Shown: positions 12,921 to 24,127 of the stretch, one piece after another | How positions within the stretch are numbered: the stretch's first letter is position 1 | Layout of the letters: each line of letters starts with the position of its first letter | Source of the DNA: Apostichopus japonicus | Lineage: Eukaryota; Echinodermata; Holothuroidea; Aspidochirotida; Stichopodidae | Length of the DNA stretch: 64,000 bases | Direction: 5' to 3' | NCBI RefSeq assembly: GCF_037975245.1 | Contig: NC_092568.1 | Coordinates: 27,462,501 to 27,526,500, forward strand | Translations under genes and position numbers: made by a program | The notes under the pieces: generated by a model | The model's input: the letters and a program-made list of their open reading frames with translations, nothing else | The model's database searches: none | Told to the model about the DNA's origin: nothing

Positions 12921-13634
12921 CTTTTTCTCGGAAGGATCAGCAATTCCCTCATATAGTTCATCAACAGAGTCTTGATAGCCTTTAGAATTGCTTTCAGTTT
13001 CTTCCTGAGAGCCCTCCCTCTCCCACCTGGAAGGTGGTGGAACCGTGTAAGCATCTTGACCAATGTCACTTGAAGAAGGCCTAGTCATATTGATGGGCCT
13101 ACCACTTGTACCAGTACCTGTTTCTACTGCCAAGTTGTGTTCAACTTGGACATTTTCTTTCCCAGGTGATACATTTTGCTCCCCCTGTGATCGTGAAAAG
13201 CCTTCGAGTTGCTGTGATCTACTTTGATCGTTTATTCCTCTTGTCAGCTGCCCTTGCTCACCTGGTGTTACACGTTCTACGGGTGAATTTGTACGGCTAC
13301 GTGAACGACTGGGACTAGATCTGTGTCGTGATGCTGAACGTGAGCTTGATGAGTACGAGGACCGGGATCCAGATCTACTGCGCCTATCTCGTGAACGTCT
13401 TCGTCTTGGCGATCTAGAACGAGATCTTTCGCGTCTATCACGGGAATGGCGATCCCTACGAGAATGGCTATCTCGTCGATCTCTTGAACGGTCACGTTCA
13501 TATTTTCGACTATGGTAGCTAGGCCTGCTGCTACTGCTATGCCTACCGTGGTAGGATTCTCGACGGTGGTAATCACTTCTCCCTCTCCAATTACCTCGTC
13601 CACGACCACGAGATGGCCTGGAATAATCCTTCAT
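12921..13634 (-). CDS. ZNF318: ZNF318-like protein, coding exon 1 (RS-rich N-terminus)
   Basis: First coding exon of a ZNF318-type nuclear matrin zinc-finger protein. In vertebrates ZNF318 is a nuclear factor affecting transcription and alternative processing of immunoglobulin heavy-chain RNA; a role here is inferred from family only. The ATG at 13,634-13,632 opens 238 codons. Residues about 1-40 are Arg/Gly/Tyr-rich and about 45-115 form a dense Arg-Ser/Arg-Asp (RS) domain typical of splicing-associated proteins. The remainder is Ser/Gln/Glu-rich and ends in an acidic DPSEKK stretch. The donor after 12,921 reads AAG|GTGGGC and the exon ends in phase 0, matching exon 2. No upstream in-frame exon was recognised; a 5' non-coding exon is possible. 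Confidence 0.85.
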
Positions 13635-14075
13635 TTTTCTTCAATTGTCTTTCTGACACCTCACAGCATGCTTTCAAACCTATGTTTTTGCATCTAGGGC
13701 TGTTTCACGTTACTCCAAACACTAGCTTGCTCGCACCTGAAACACTTTGTAACACAGTCCGTGATCGTGTAATTAACACTTCGCACGGCGGTAGGTACTA
13801 CAGAAATTCATTTCTGTGGTAGGCAATTGTTGAATTACTTTAGCCTAAGTTAATATTACACTGCGGAGTATGTGTGATGTTTTGTTCAAACCCAATTCGC
13901 GAACGTACGTAGGAAATACACTTATCTATGGGAAGCCAAATGATCGGCACCAGTCCTACGTGTTCTGACAAAAGTCGATTGTCGTGGATGTACTGTACTG
14001 GGTTTGACTCGGGTTCAGAACTTGATACCTTTCGTGAAATACCCTGAGCTAGGAGTTGAGACCAAGTCAGCGAGA
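13635..14075 (-). promoter_or_regulatory. Presumed 5' UTR and promoter region of the ZNF318-like gene
   Basis: This is the single-copy interval between the start codon and the MITE. No TATA box at a convincing position and no obvious CpG island. Promoter status is inferred from position only. A 5' UTR intron could place the true promoter elsewhere. Confidence 0.3.
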
Positions 14076-14444
14076 TTAAAGGCATTGCAGGTTCGCCCAA
14101 AACCGCGTGCGCGCTCTGAAAAGTTAACTTTCCGTTGCTTGCAAGTGAAGTTTTCTGTTTGTCGCTACAATTAAATGCAGACAGTTATGGAACGTGGTAC
14201 CTTGTTATCTTTAGCTGGACCTGAGACGTCCATCGCTGTATCGTTTGTACACTATGCTGTAGGTATTGACCGCAGCTGTTTGTACTGACTGTACACTAGT
14301 GTCTAATTACCGAAGGTAGCAAGCTGTGTGCGCATTTTATGGGATCGATGGTGGTGTCTAACACTTCTGTTACACTTCATTCGAAACTAGGTCAGATTAC
14401 CGGCATTAGACGTTTCATTTTGCGCGAGTCTTCACACCCTTTAA
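14076..14444. mobile_element. TTAA-flanked MITE, copy 1
   Basis: A 369-bp element bounded by TTAA on both sides. Left end AGGCATTGCAGGTTCGCCC; right end, reverse complemented, AGGGTGTGAAGACTCGCGC. It is roughly 85% identical over its whole length to the copy at 29,053-29,422 in the same orientation. No coding capacity. TTAA targets are typical of piggyBac and Kolobok transposases, so it is probably mobilised by one of these. It lies about 440 bp upstream of the ZNF318-like start codon. Confidence 0.85.
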
Positions 14445-16536
14445 GGCTGATTTGATCACGTCAAATAACACCACATGTATAACTTAAAGCACCGATGATG
14501 GCATATATAATTTCCTGCAGTAGGCCACTAATACCGCATATAGATTAAGCTACAGATTTGCCACGGCACAATTATGAGATACTTCGGTCTTTGTGTGTGC
14601 GCGCGTGTGTGTGTATTTTGCATTTTTTTTGTGTATTTTGCAAGTTTTTACATTTAGGCTCCCATGGGCCCGGTTCAAGAGTAAGAGCTTGGCCGGTCCT
14701 TACTTCATGGAAACTGCACTCGACACGAAGCCAATGTAAAATACAAAGATGACAGTGTGTAATCGGGGAAAGAATTATTTCGTGTGAAATTTTGTCGAAA
14801 CTTGTTTCTTTATTATTATTTTTTGCGCATAAAGCATTTGGTTTACTATTTAGCTCAGATTTAATACACACAAAATTGCCGAATACATTTGCATCAATTG
14901 CATGAAAATGATATTCAAGCGCCGCCGATTTCCAATGGCAATGACTACGAGAATTTACATTTCGATAGAGTAAATCATAATTAAGGGCTCTTTTTGACCC
15001 CATTTATTCCCCAAACTTTAGAAATTCTATCTACGTCTGCATCCTTCATAGAGTCACCCTATCGAAAAGGAATGTAAACTTCCAAATTGTAGGCTACGTA
15101 TGCAGGGGCAGAACTTAGCGAATCCAAATGTTGTTGGCCTTTATTCACTCGACTTAACCGGTAAATCCAACCCTCAGGCTGTAAACTTCAAAGTAGTATT
15201 ACACCGTGACACCATCAAATTGTTTTACATTATATTACTTGTATTATAAGCTATTATGCCACAGTGACACGGATTTGACTAGGCCACCCTAGCTAGATTT
15301 AGCATTTATTTTGAGTGAGTTACTGCCTACTTGAATAATTTCTACCCAACCAACCAAGACTAGGTTAATCACATGCAGTATTTTAAACATTTTAATATAA
15401 TTTAAGATGGCTAAAGTCTCTGCCAATTGGATAAAATTTGTAGCTTTGAAGCCTCTAAAGTCCAATATATCGCCCCTGGACGCCACGCAGATAGCGGCCA
15501 AGCGTTCTCATTGACTAGGTCAATAAATTGAATCCGCCCCACACCCCTAAGATGAAACCCTGACGACGTGTTTGACTATCATTTCAACAATTTAGCGGAT
15601 GAAACTAAGGTATAAACTGTTCAATTTGGGTAAAGAAACATTCATAACAGTACCGTTACCATGGTTTCAAGTGTATGGAATGTACCAGGCTAAACTGGCC
15701 GAACTAGTCGCGCGCAAAACCTGCCCCCTCACTCGAAATCTGCCCCGCTCCCAGCCCTTCAGCCCCCCCCCACAGACGTCTGGTTACACCATTGGGCGCG
15801 ACTATAAAGATATGTCTATAGGGCGTGCATATCAAAAGCATCATATATTCACTGCTAACATGGCTTTAAATCCCTAATTTAGGTAACGCATTGCGTCATT
15901 TCATTTGATAGATTGGTTGGTAAGCAGACTGACAGTGTCGTGCGCAAAAATGCACATAAAAGCCTCCTGTTGTCGGCAGCAAATTGCATATTCATGATGT
16001 TAATAATAATAATGTCAATTATTATAGCTGCTGTCTATTTGTTTGTACTTTACCTTTATGCCTCTGCTCTTTATTTGGCCGATAGTCTTAATCTTCTCTC
16101 TTCGTTACGGTGATTCTGCCCTATGAGTACAGTTTAATTTCCAAATTAACTAACTATATAGCTCGAACAGTAACATTGGTAATTCATCAAATTCCTAAAA
16201 TGTATCGTACCAGTTCTCCCCGCCAAATTGAAGAGTAAACTGATTAAACTTCCAGCAAATTTCATTACGCCAGTAGCTTGCTTTTCCCTATAGCGTTATT
16301 TTTCACATGATAGGCAAAACGTCTCTGGCAACTGGTAAACTTTCAAACGTTCAATTTGTCTTCGTTGTTTGAGATGAAACTTGACTGCAGCAAATTATAA
16401 TGAACTATTTTTTTTAAAAGCTAGCTATTGCATCAAAGCCTTAATTATCAAAGACATCTCTAAACATATGTTTCATGAGGCAAAATCGTTGGTGACGCTC
16501 TCTCTGCTGTAAATATTTGTAATAAAACTCTCAGTG
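14445..16536. other. Intergenic DNA without recognised genes
   Basis: About 2.1 kb of AT-rich sequence with short GT and T runs near 14,590-14,640 and a C-rich patch near 15,745-15,770. No conserved coding segment, tRNA or complete transposon seen in either strand. Confidence 0.6.
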
Positions 16537-16924
16537 CACTGGCGGAGAAACAGGGGGGGTTGGGGGGGTTTTAACCCCCCCACTTTTTGAAGAGGGGGGG
16601 TTGGCCCACACAATCAACCCCCCCTAGTTTTTGCCAGTAATGTTCTGTTATAGCCTATGTTATGTGCTCCAAATGGCATAATAAATCAAATTATTAAATT
16701 TGAAATTGTTAAAGTCATTTCAACCTTTTACCTGGTAGGCTACATCAATAATTAACGACCGAAAACCGAGTTGGAATTGACCCACACATTATTTCTAGCC
16801 CCTTTCCCCCACCTTGCGCATTGGAACTTGTAGCTCATAGCGCTAACTTCACCCCACAACAGACATACACAAAATAACGTTTTGTTGCTGTTGAATAGCT
16901 TTGGAACTGTATACACTTGCCAAC

Positions 16925-18236
16925 TTCAACGAGGTGAAGGAAGGAAAAGAAAAAGAAGAAAGAGAGAAAAGGAGAAAAGGGTGGAGTAGAAAATACGGCA
17001 AGAAAACGGGAAGAGAAAGAGGAACAGTGACAAAATTATTCGAATTTGTAAAGCAAACAGCAGATATCACATCATATCAGTGAGCATGAAAATGGCGTTC
17101 CACGATAAACAGCCTCCAAACCATGGGCGCAGATCCTGGTGAGGACAGCGGGACGCGTCCCCACCAACTTTTTCAGTAGTGGGGACATCCCCACCAATTT
17201 GTCTTGACCAATAGCTGCATTTCAAGTTCCCCTGTATTGAACTTTGGCGCAGTTTGATCCAGCATTGTGCAAATGACATGCAGCAGTTCTCATTTTATTG
17301 TATTTTATCCACAGTTGTTAAATATAGGACGGAAATCGCATTTGCGGCAGTCTATATTTGTTTTCTGGGAGAGGACCCCAGACCCATCGTATATACAAAA
17401 GTCTGCTTGGATTATTTGTCCCCTGATTTTCTTTCTGCAGACGCCCATGTATTTCTAAGCCATGAGATCTAAAACTTAAGGAGGTTTAGGAGCATCATTA
17501 GGTCTGGGAAGTGTTATTTCCGGCGATCTGGGAGGTATATTTGCCCAAAAAAATCGTGCGCTACGCGCGAACCCATGGTCGCGCTCCGCTTAGATAGTGT
17601 CATAGAACAGACACGCGTCCCCACCATTATCCAAGACTGATCTGCGCCCATGCTCAAAACTGTCGATGTGTGTAGTGTTCGGTTTCGGAAATATCTGGTA
17701 TATTTTTATTTCCTTCAACGAAATTTTTTAGTAGCCGTCTGAATTTTCGAAAATTCCCTAACCAACATTCTTCATCATACTTCATCATACTCGTGCAATT
17801 TTGACCCGTCTGTTAGGGTTTGAAGGAGGTTTTTCTATATCGGTTGTCCATAGATGATATTTTGTGCAACATTATGGGTATGTTTTGAAGTGAATTTATT
17901 CACGAGAATTGTAAATTTTCAAATTCTGAACAGTGGGGCTGACGGATATTGTGGGCCGCGATGAAGAATCACCTACAAAAGCAATGATCGTTAGGATATG
18001 TGATGAAGTCGAACATGATGTGTGACTGGTGACAATCTTCAAAAGGGTTCTAGATGAGAAAAAAAGTATTTGGAAAAAACTTGGTTCTCAGGCAAAAGTG
18101 TACATATGGTTGGTCAGTTTCAAGCCCGAAAAGTGCCATTTCCGGTGATCTGGGGGTACCAAAACCAAAAACAGTGGTGGCGCGCCGCTTATATAGTAAT
18201 ACGCGCCCCCGGGTTAGAAAATCCTGCATACGCCCC
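16925..18236 (-). mobile_element. Inverted partial copy of the CAGGnGCGTATCCAGG element
   Basis: Read on the minus strand this begins at 18,236 with CAGGGGCGTATGCAGG, then TTTTCTAACCCGGGGGCGCG. It continues with the same order of segments as 18,709-20,230, through to a polypurine tract at 16,930-17,030 that is the complement of the polypyrimidine tract of that element. The far terminal repeat was not found, so this copy is truncated or was captured by the composite element around it. Confidence 0.6.
17122..17652. mobile_element. Nested non-autonomous transposon with CATGGGCG ends
   Basis: A 531-bp insertion with near-perfect terminal inverted repeats CATGGGCGCAGATC. It is flanked by an 8-bp duplication CTCCAAAC / CTCAAAAC (one mismatch). 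The related sequence at 33,24x-33,66x and 19,36x-19,42x shows what the uninterrupted host sequence looks like. It contains one reverse-strand copy of the hairpin module, near 17,505-17,612. Probably hAT-like; no coding capacity. Confidence 0.8.
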
Positions 18237-19378
18237 TGGTTAAATGCAGCTTTTCAAGGCCTGGGCAGTGCCATTTACTGCAATCTGGGAGGCAATATTT
18301 GCCAAAAAATTCTTTTGCACTTCGCGCCAACTTATGGTGGCGCTCCACTTAGATAGTGAGCCAGCAGTTATGACTTTTTATTTCATCAACGGCCTGCAAC
18401 CCCCCCACTTCTGACAAGAAATCTCCGCCACTGTCTCAGTGAATTGGGAGAACTATGGGATTGACACTTTTTCAGCTGAAACTAACTGACGAATTATAGC
18501 AACAACAAAAACAAATATCACTTGAAGTGGATGTTGTCTTAATGAAGTATATTCCTAAAGTACATTAATTATACGAATTGTGAGGAAACATCTTTAAATC
18601 TAATTGTTATACGAAAAATTGTTTTGGCATATCGATAGTTGCTCGACCCTTTCTGTAATAAGATCACTAACACAGACCAACTTGACATTTGCACGGCATG
18701 ATACTATACAGGCGCGTATCCAGGATTTTCTAACCCGGGGGCGCGAATTACTATCTAAGCGGAGCGCCACCATCAGTTGGCGAGGAGCGTACAAGAAATT
18801 TCTGGTTTTGATACCCCCCAGATCACCGGAAATGACACTTTTAGGGCTTGAAAATGACCAACCAAATGTACACTTTTGCCTGAGAACCAAGTATTTCTCA
18901 ATTTTTCCCCCATCCATAACCTTTTTGAAGATTGTCACCAGTCACACATCATGTTCGACCTGATTGCATGTCCTATGGATCATTGCTTTTGTAGGCGATT
19001 CTACGTCACGGCCCACAATATCCGAAAGCCCCCCTTTTCAAGGTTTTAAGCCCATTATTTGTTGAGAATTTGAAAATTCACATTTCTCGTGAATAAAAAT
19101 CACTTCAAAACATACCCATAATGTTGCACAAAATTCAATCTATGGACAACCAATAGGGAAAAACCTCCTTCAACCCCTAATAGACAGGTACAAATTGCAC
19201 GAGTAGAGGAAAGTATGATGAAGAATGTTGGTGAGGAAATTTTGGAAAATTCAGACACAGTTAATTTATTGGTGTACAAATATTGCAACCTCTTATTATG
19301 GCTATTATAAAACTTCGTTGAAGGAAATGAAAAATAGCAGATATTTCCGATATCAGGTATATCGAAACCGAACACTAC

Positions 19379-19410
19379 ACACATAGGCGTAGGTCCCGTA
19401 GGACACATAG
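19379..19410. repeat. 8-bp direct repeat around a 16-bp remnant
   Basis: ACACATAG occurs at 19,379-19,386 and 19,403-19,410, separated by GCGTAGGTCCCGTAGG. The related copy at 33,251 has about 385 bp at the same point, and the inverted copy near 17,653 has neither insertion. This looks like a target duplication around a nearly complete deletion or excision remnant of a small transposon. Confidence 0.6.
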
Positions 19411-20035
19411 ACAGTTTTCGAGGCTTTTCATCGTGGCACAGGCATATCAATGCTCACTGATATGATGTTATATCTGCTCTTTGCTTTACAAATTCGAACA
19501 GGCGTGTAGCGAGTAATTGCCAAGGGAGGGGCGAAGCCTGTATGCAAACTATCTAAGCGAAGCGCCACCATGAGTTGGCGCGAAGCGTACAAGAAAAATT
19601 TTGGCCGAAAATGCCTCCCAGATCGCTGGAAATGACACTTCCCAGGCCTTGTAAGTTGTACCTAAGCATTGTCTATTTTGAAATTACTAGCGATGTCATA
19701 AAGAAAATTTGCTCGGAGGGAGGGGGGGGGGGGCGGTCGCCCCCTTCCCGAAATGCGTCATGTTCCCGACGACCCCGTCGAGTTCAAGACCAGCCACAGT
19801 TGGTTCCATATAGCACAATGGTACAATTGTTTAAGGCGTCCATACACACACACACGCGTTATGATAGACCATATATAGTATGTATATAGATACATTAGTG
19901 AGAGAGGGGAAAAAACGTCAAAAATGGAGTTGTTGGTGTAAGGGGTAGGGTGAGGCGCACACCCCCTCCGTAATCCTTGATCTGTCACTGGCTACCCTGT
20001 GTATATAATAGGGATCAGCGCTTTAACTATGACTG

Positions 20036-20185
20036 TTCCTCTTTCTCTTCCCGAAGTCTTGGCTATCTTCTATACTCCCTCCCTTTCTCCTTTTTCTCTC
20101 TTTTTTCTTCTTCTTTTCCCTTCCTTTCTCTCCTCCTTTTCTTTTTTCCCCTCCTTTTCCCTTTTTTTCTCTCCTCTTTTTCTTA
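20036..20185 (+). repeat. Polypyrimidine tract at the right end of transposon copy A
   Basis: About 150 bp of almost pure C/T. The same tract occurs at 34,255-34,420 in copy B and in reverse near 16,930-17,030, so it is an integral part of the element. Basic Lys/Arg-rich reading frames on the opposite strand are a consequence of this composition. Confidence 0.85.
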
Positions 20186-20235
20186 CCCGGGGGGCGCGCG
20201 CCCCCAACGCCCCCCCTGGATACGCACCTGCTATA

Positions 20236-22191
20236 TGCAATGGCAAACTTGTCATGTCGTGGAGGTACATAGGGTGGAGATACTTCTTGTTGCTTCTTGA
20301 TCCATAAGCACTGATTAACAGAACGGTAACTACCCTGGATGTATAAACATGCACAAAACAGGTACTTCATTTTACTCGCAAAACCATGTTTACATCATCT
20401 ATACCAGCCTGGGCGCAAGCACGTATTCTTCTGGGGGTTAAACCCTCCCCCCCACAAGATTACAATCATACCGGGGTTCAGCACCCCTCACCGACAGGAA
20501 GAAAATTACAAGAAAATGTAATGTAAATTTCATAAATATACATGACAGGTATGTGCTGTATATACAACCTAAACACTTGGAGGGTCTTCAACATTGTTTC
20601 AAAAGTCGCAAAGTACTATAGTACCATTTTGCATCTAAACAACCTCAATTTTAACAATAATTTCTCTCCTGGACGACACATCATCTTAACCTCGATGCAC
20701 TCCCCTCACAAAAATGGTGGTTGCGTCCCCGCTGGCTATCATCATAACATTCACATGCACGTGGGTATATGTTTGCGAATATATATCTCAGATCATAATT
20801 ATATCTGGAGAACATTTTGTCGTTCCACATAGATTTTCTGTGTAGCGTCTACACTATATAGATAGATAGATAGATGGTTTATTCAGCCACATGCATAAAA
20901 ATACAATGGAAATTGTTCAAAACACAAGAGCTCTAAAACAGACATGAAATTGAAACGCAAAACGATGAAACACATATAAAAAGTGATATTGCATGAGTAA
21001 TAAATACCGGTAGGCTATCGACAATGGTATAAAAACATTGCGATAAAAGTGACGATGTAAAAAAGTACGAATGATAAGAAATATGTACGGCAAGAACCAT
21101 AAAATGTATACTTGTACGATAAACAGAGCGCTAAGTCAATAAAACAGAATTCAGAACAAATAAGACATAAGATACAGGGAGTGATATATGCGATCGTTTC
21201 ACTGTTATCTAATAATTTTTCCAAGACTTTTTCTTTTATGATGTTCGTGACAGAAATGTCTTTTAATCTAAAGCATTTCTGAGTTATACAGAACATTTCT
21301 CTCCGTCCTTATTGGAGAGTGGATCAGGGGCGTCAATTCCGTCAATTCCAATTGAAAAATGTGTGTGTGGGGGGGGGGGGGGGGTACATAAATGACTGAA
21401 TATGGATAAAACTGAAGGAGTGTGCGCGTAGTGCGCAGCGCCAGTGCCTTTGCTCAAAGCCTTTATCGGGTGGGGAATATGCCAAAATTAATCTGTTTCC
21501 AACATCGGGTACAGTATATAGCTATCTCTCTAGTGCTGTTTGTTGTCAATCTTCTAATTAATCTGTTGATCTCAGAATAAACCGTCGATCTACTTCCATT
21601 AAATCAGGTAGGCCGCGTGTTCTTAGTTTTACATCTAAATTCGTAGCCTATATATGAAGGTATCAAGAATGAGACTCTTCAATTGATTATTCTTTCCAAC
21701 GGTTCTAAGCTGTATCTATCTGTTAACCGCTCCTGTGCCGCTTCGTAATAATGACGTCATATTTGCGCTAAAAGCAGGTTAGTATGCAAAAAGTCTGTGA
21801 GAATTGGGCATTATCTGAAATAGAAAGGGTTTATACCTTACGGCTCTATAATGTGTTGCTCTAATAATTTCTTTAGCAATACAGTTAGTCTATCTGGCGC
21901 TTTTAGAACTACCTTGCAGCAAAAATTACATACATAAGCTATGCAATTACATTGCACATATTCTAGTGAGATGCAATTGTACCTACTTATGTTATTGTTT
22001 ACTTTGAGGACGCACGGTAGGCCATTGCAGTTAACTGTACACGTAAAGTTCATTTATCTTCTGCCCCCACCTATATCCCTCAAAAACAAAATAAACACGA
22101 TTAAACAACCGGAACATGTTTGCTGTAGAAAAAATGAAAAGAAAAGTCCAGGTCAAAGTTTTTGATATGTTAATGAGGATTATAAGCTAGG
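20236..22191. other. Intergenic DNA with transposon fragments, no gene
   Basis: A short GATA microsatellite (20,859-20,877). A probable transposon end CAGGGGCGTCAATTCCG near 21,327, followed by a GT run and a 15-base G run (about 21,370). A C-rich fragment near 20,408-20,500. No conserved coding region. Confidence 0.55.
20859..20877. repeat. GATA microsatellite
   Basis: Four to five consecutive GATA units. Confidence 0.9.
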
Positions 22192-22199
22192 CATTCAAG

Positions 22200-23167
22200 C
22201 ATAGGCGCACGAGACCATTTCAGTTTTTTTTGGGGGGGGGGCAGAAACTTTTGTGGCTGAAAGTTCCCGTGACACTATCAGAGCCGTATATACGGCTCTG
22301 GACACTATCTAAGCGGAGCGCCACCATCGGTTGGCGTGTAGCGTACAAGAATTTTTTTGGCCAAAAATGCCTCTAAGAATGCCGGAAATGGCCCTTCTGA
22401 GGCCATGTAAGTTGCATCTAAACATTCTTTCTTTTATAATCTGACGTTTAAGAAATTTACACTTGCCTCAAAATTTGGTAAATTTGAAGAAGAAAAAATG
22501 GTAACATCAATTTGAAGGGGAAAAACAGGACAGTATATTTTTTAAGCTCCTATTTAGTTACCGTATTTATTATTTTAACACAGTACTCAGCTACCTCCAA
22601 AAAAACATACATTGTTCAACGACACGTAGGCGGGATAATGTCGCTGTGTCGGGTGAGACTGCAATTTGTCTCACAAAAAATTATAACAAATAACAAAGAA
22701 TACGATAAACCTGTACTTCTAGGCTTGTAGGCACCCCCCCCCCCCCACCATCCATGAACAAGAAAACGTTTCTTATAAACACTCATGTCGGGGATGTCCA
22801 GGTATACAGTTGACTAGTTAGACAAATATTTGATAGTGCAAAAAGCGTGGTAGCCCAGATGAGCTGCGCTTACCGTGGTGTTACACGGAAATATTCGGGC
22901 AACATGATGCTAAATAAAGAAAATCATTAGGCCAATATTCATATTAAAGTCACAAAACAAATAACATAAAATGCTCTCCACAGAATTGTCGGGCTAAAAT
23001 TTGAAAAAGATTCGGGCAAGCTACTGCATATTTATATATACATATATATATATTTTTTTCTCCTCTTAGGCTGCCCGAATTTTTCATGACTTTTGCCCGA
23101 ATTTCTTGTCCTCTGGAAATTTGGGGGGGGGGCAGTTTGCCCCCTGCCCCCGCCTCGTACGCCTATG
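22200..23167. mobile_element. Non-autonomous hAT-like transposon with CATAGGCG ends
   Basis: A 968-bp element with ends CATAGGCGCACGAGAC (left) and CATAGGCGTACGAGGC (right, reverse complemented), each followed inwards by a run of G on the strand read from that end. Flanked by an 8-bp duplication CATTCAAG / CATTCTAG (one mismatch). One forward copy of the hairpin module lies near 22,302-22,410. No transposase reading frame. Confidence 0.85.
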
Positions 23168-23341
23168 CATTCTAGTGAAGTTTGCATTCAATTCCTATGT
23201 ACCGTTTCTGAGATATTGACAGTTGAAGTTGCCACCTTTCGTACCAAAAGTGAACTTGGAGCAAAAGGTGTGATATCATAGTTGCACACTGACACATTCA
23301 CAACAACCAGTAACCATATATATAACGATTTTCCGATTTTC

Positions 23342-23604
<263 letters not shown>

Positions 23605-23825
23605 AAATATCACGAAGCGCGCGAACAATTTTGGGGATTAAAGTTGCTACGCGCACCCAAGCAAATGTCCCCCCCTCCCCCCCCCCCAATATTTGAAACA
23701 AATCGCCGCCCCTGGTCAAGTCCGTCTTACATGTCACGGAGTTCGCATTCGTCCGTGGGTTCTTTTACGGAAGTGATATTATTTCTGTGGGTTCCATAGA
23801 TGGTGGGTTCCCTCGCCAACCTGAA

Positions 23826-24127
23826 GCTATCACAGGATTCATCCCAGGATTCAGATTCATCCCAGGATTCATCCCAGGATTCATCACAGGATTCAGATTC
23901 ATCACATGATTCATCCCATGGATTCATCACAGGATTCATCCCAGGATTCAGATTCATCCCAGTATTCATCACAGGATTCAGATCTATCCCAGGATTCATC
24001 ACAGGATTCATCCCAGGATTCAGATTTATCCCAGGATTCAGATTTATTCCAGGATTCATCACAGGATTCAGACTCATCCCAGGATTCAGATTCACCACAG
24101 GATTCATCCCAGGATTCATCACAGGAT
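23826..24127 (+). repeat. SQD-type minisatellite, left part
   Basis: Irregular tandem units of 12 bp (CACAGGATTCAT or CCCAGGATTCAT) and 18 bp (CCCAGGATTCAGATTCAT). All units are multiples of three, and one frame reads Ser-Gln-Asp/Asp-Ser repeats. It is interrupted by a transposon at 24,128 and resumes at 25,010. A reverse-complement copy with matching flanks lies at 28,365-28,625. Confidence 0.9.

Larger units (their letters stand above)
16537..18433. mobile_element. Composite non-autonomous DNA transposon, 8-bp target duplication
   Basis: Flanked by a perfect 8-bp duplication TCTCAGTG (16,529-16,536 and 18,434-18,441). Terminal inverted repeats CACTGGCGGAG (left) and CAGTGGCGGAG (right, reverse complemented), each followed by G- or C-rich runs. 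The 8-bp target and CA...G ends suggest the hAT superfamily, but no transposase is present. The interior contains a separate nested element (17,122-17,652), an inverted relative of the 18,709-20,230 element, and three reverse-strand copies of the shared hairpin module. Confidence 0.75.
18709..20230 (+). mobile_element. Non-autonomous DNA transposon, 5-bp target duplication (copy A)
   Basis: A 1,522-bp element with terminal inverted repeat CAGGnGCGTATCCAGG at both ends, each followed by a GC-rich run. Flanked by the 5-bp duplication CTATA (18,704-18,708 and 20,231-20,235). It contains two direct copies of the hairpin module (about 18,749-18,850 and 19,548-19,655), a G-run near 19,722 and a 145-bp polypyrimidine tract before the right end. 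It matches the element at 32,616-34,460 along its whole length. No transposase. A 5-bp target with CAGG ends fits a minority of hAT families; the superfamily is not certain. Confidence 0.85.

Noticed and set aside
14572-15003. 143-codon minus-strand frame
   Set aside because: AT-rich intergenic DNA, no recognisable domain, no splice or start context.
18600-18963. Opposing frames of about 115 codons at the transposon left end
   Set aside because: They lie across the terminal repeat and hairpin module, share no similarity to a transposase, and are not conserved between copies A and B.
20023-20370. Lys/Arg/Glu-rich minus-strand frames here and at 34,294-34,572
   Set aside because: Antisense of the polypyrimidine tract inside a transposon; composition artefact.
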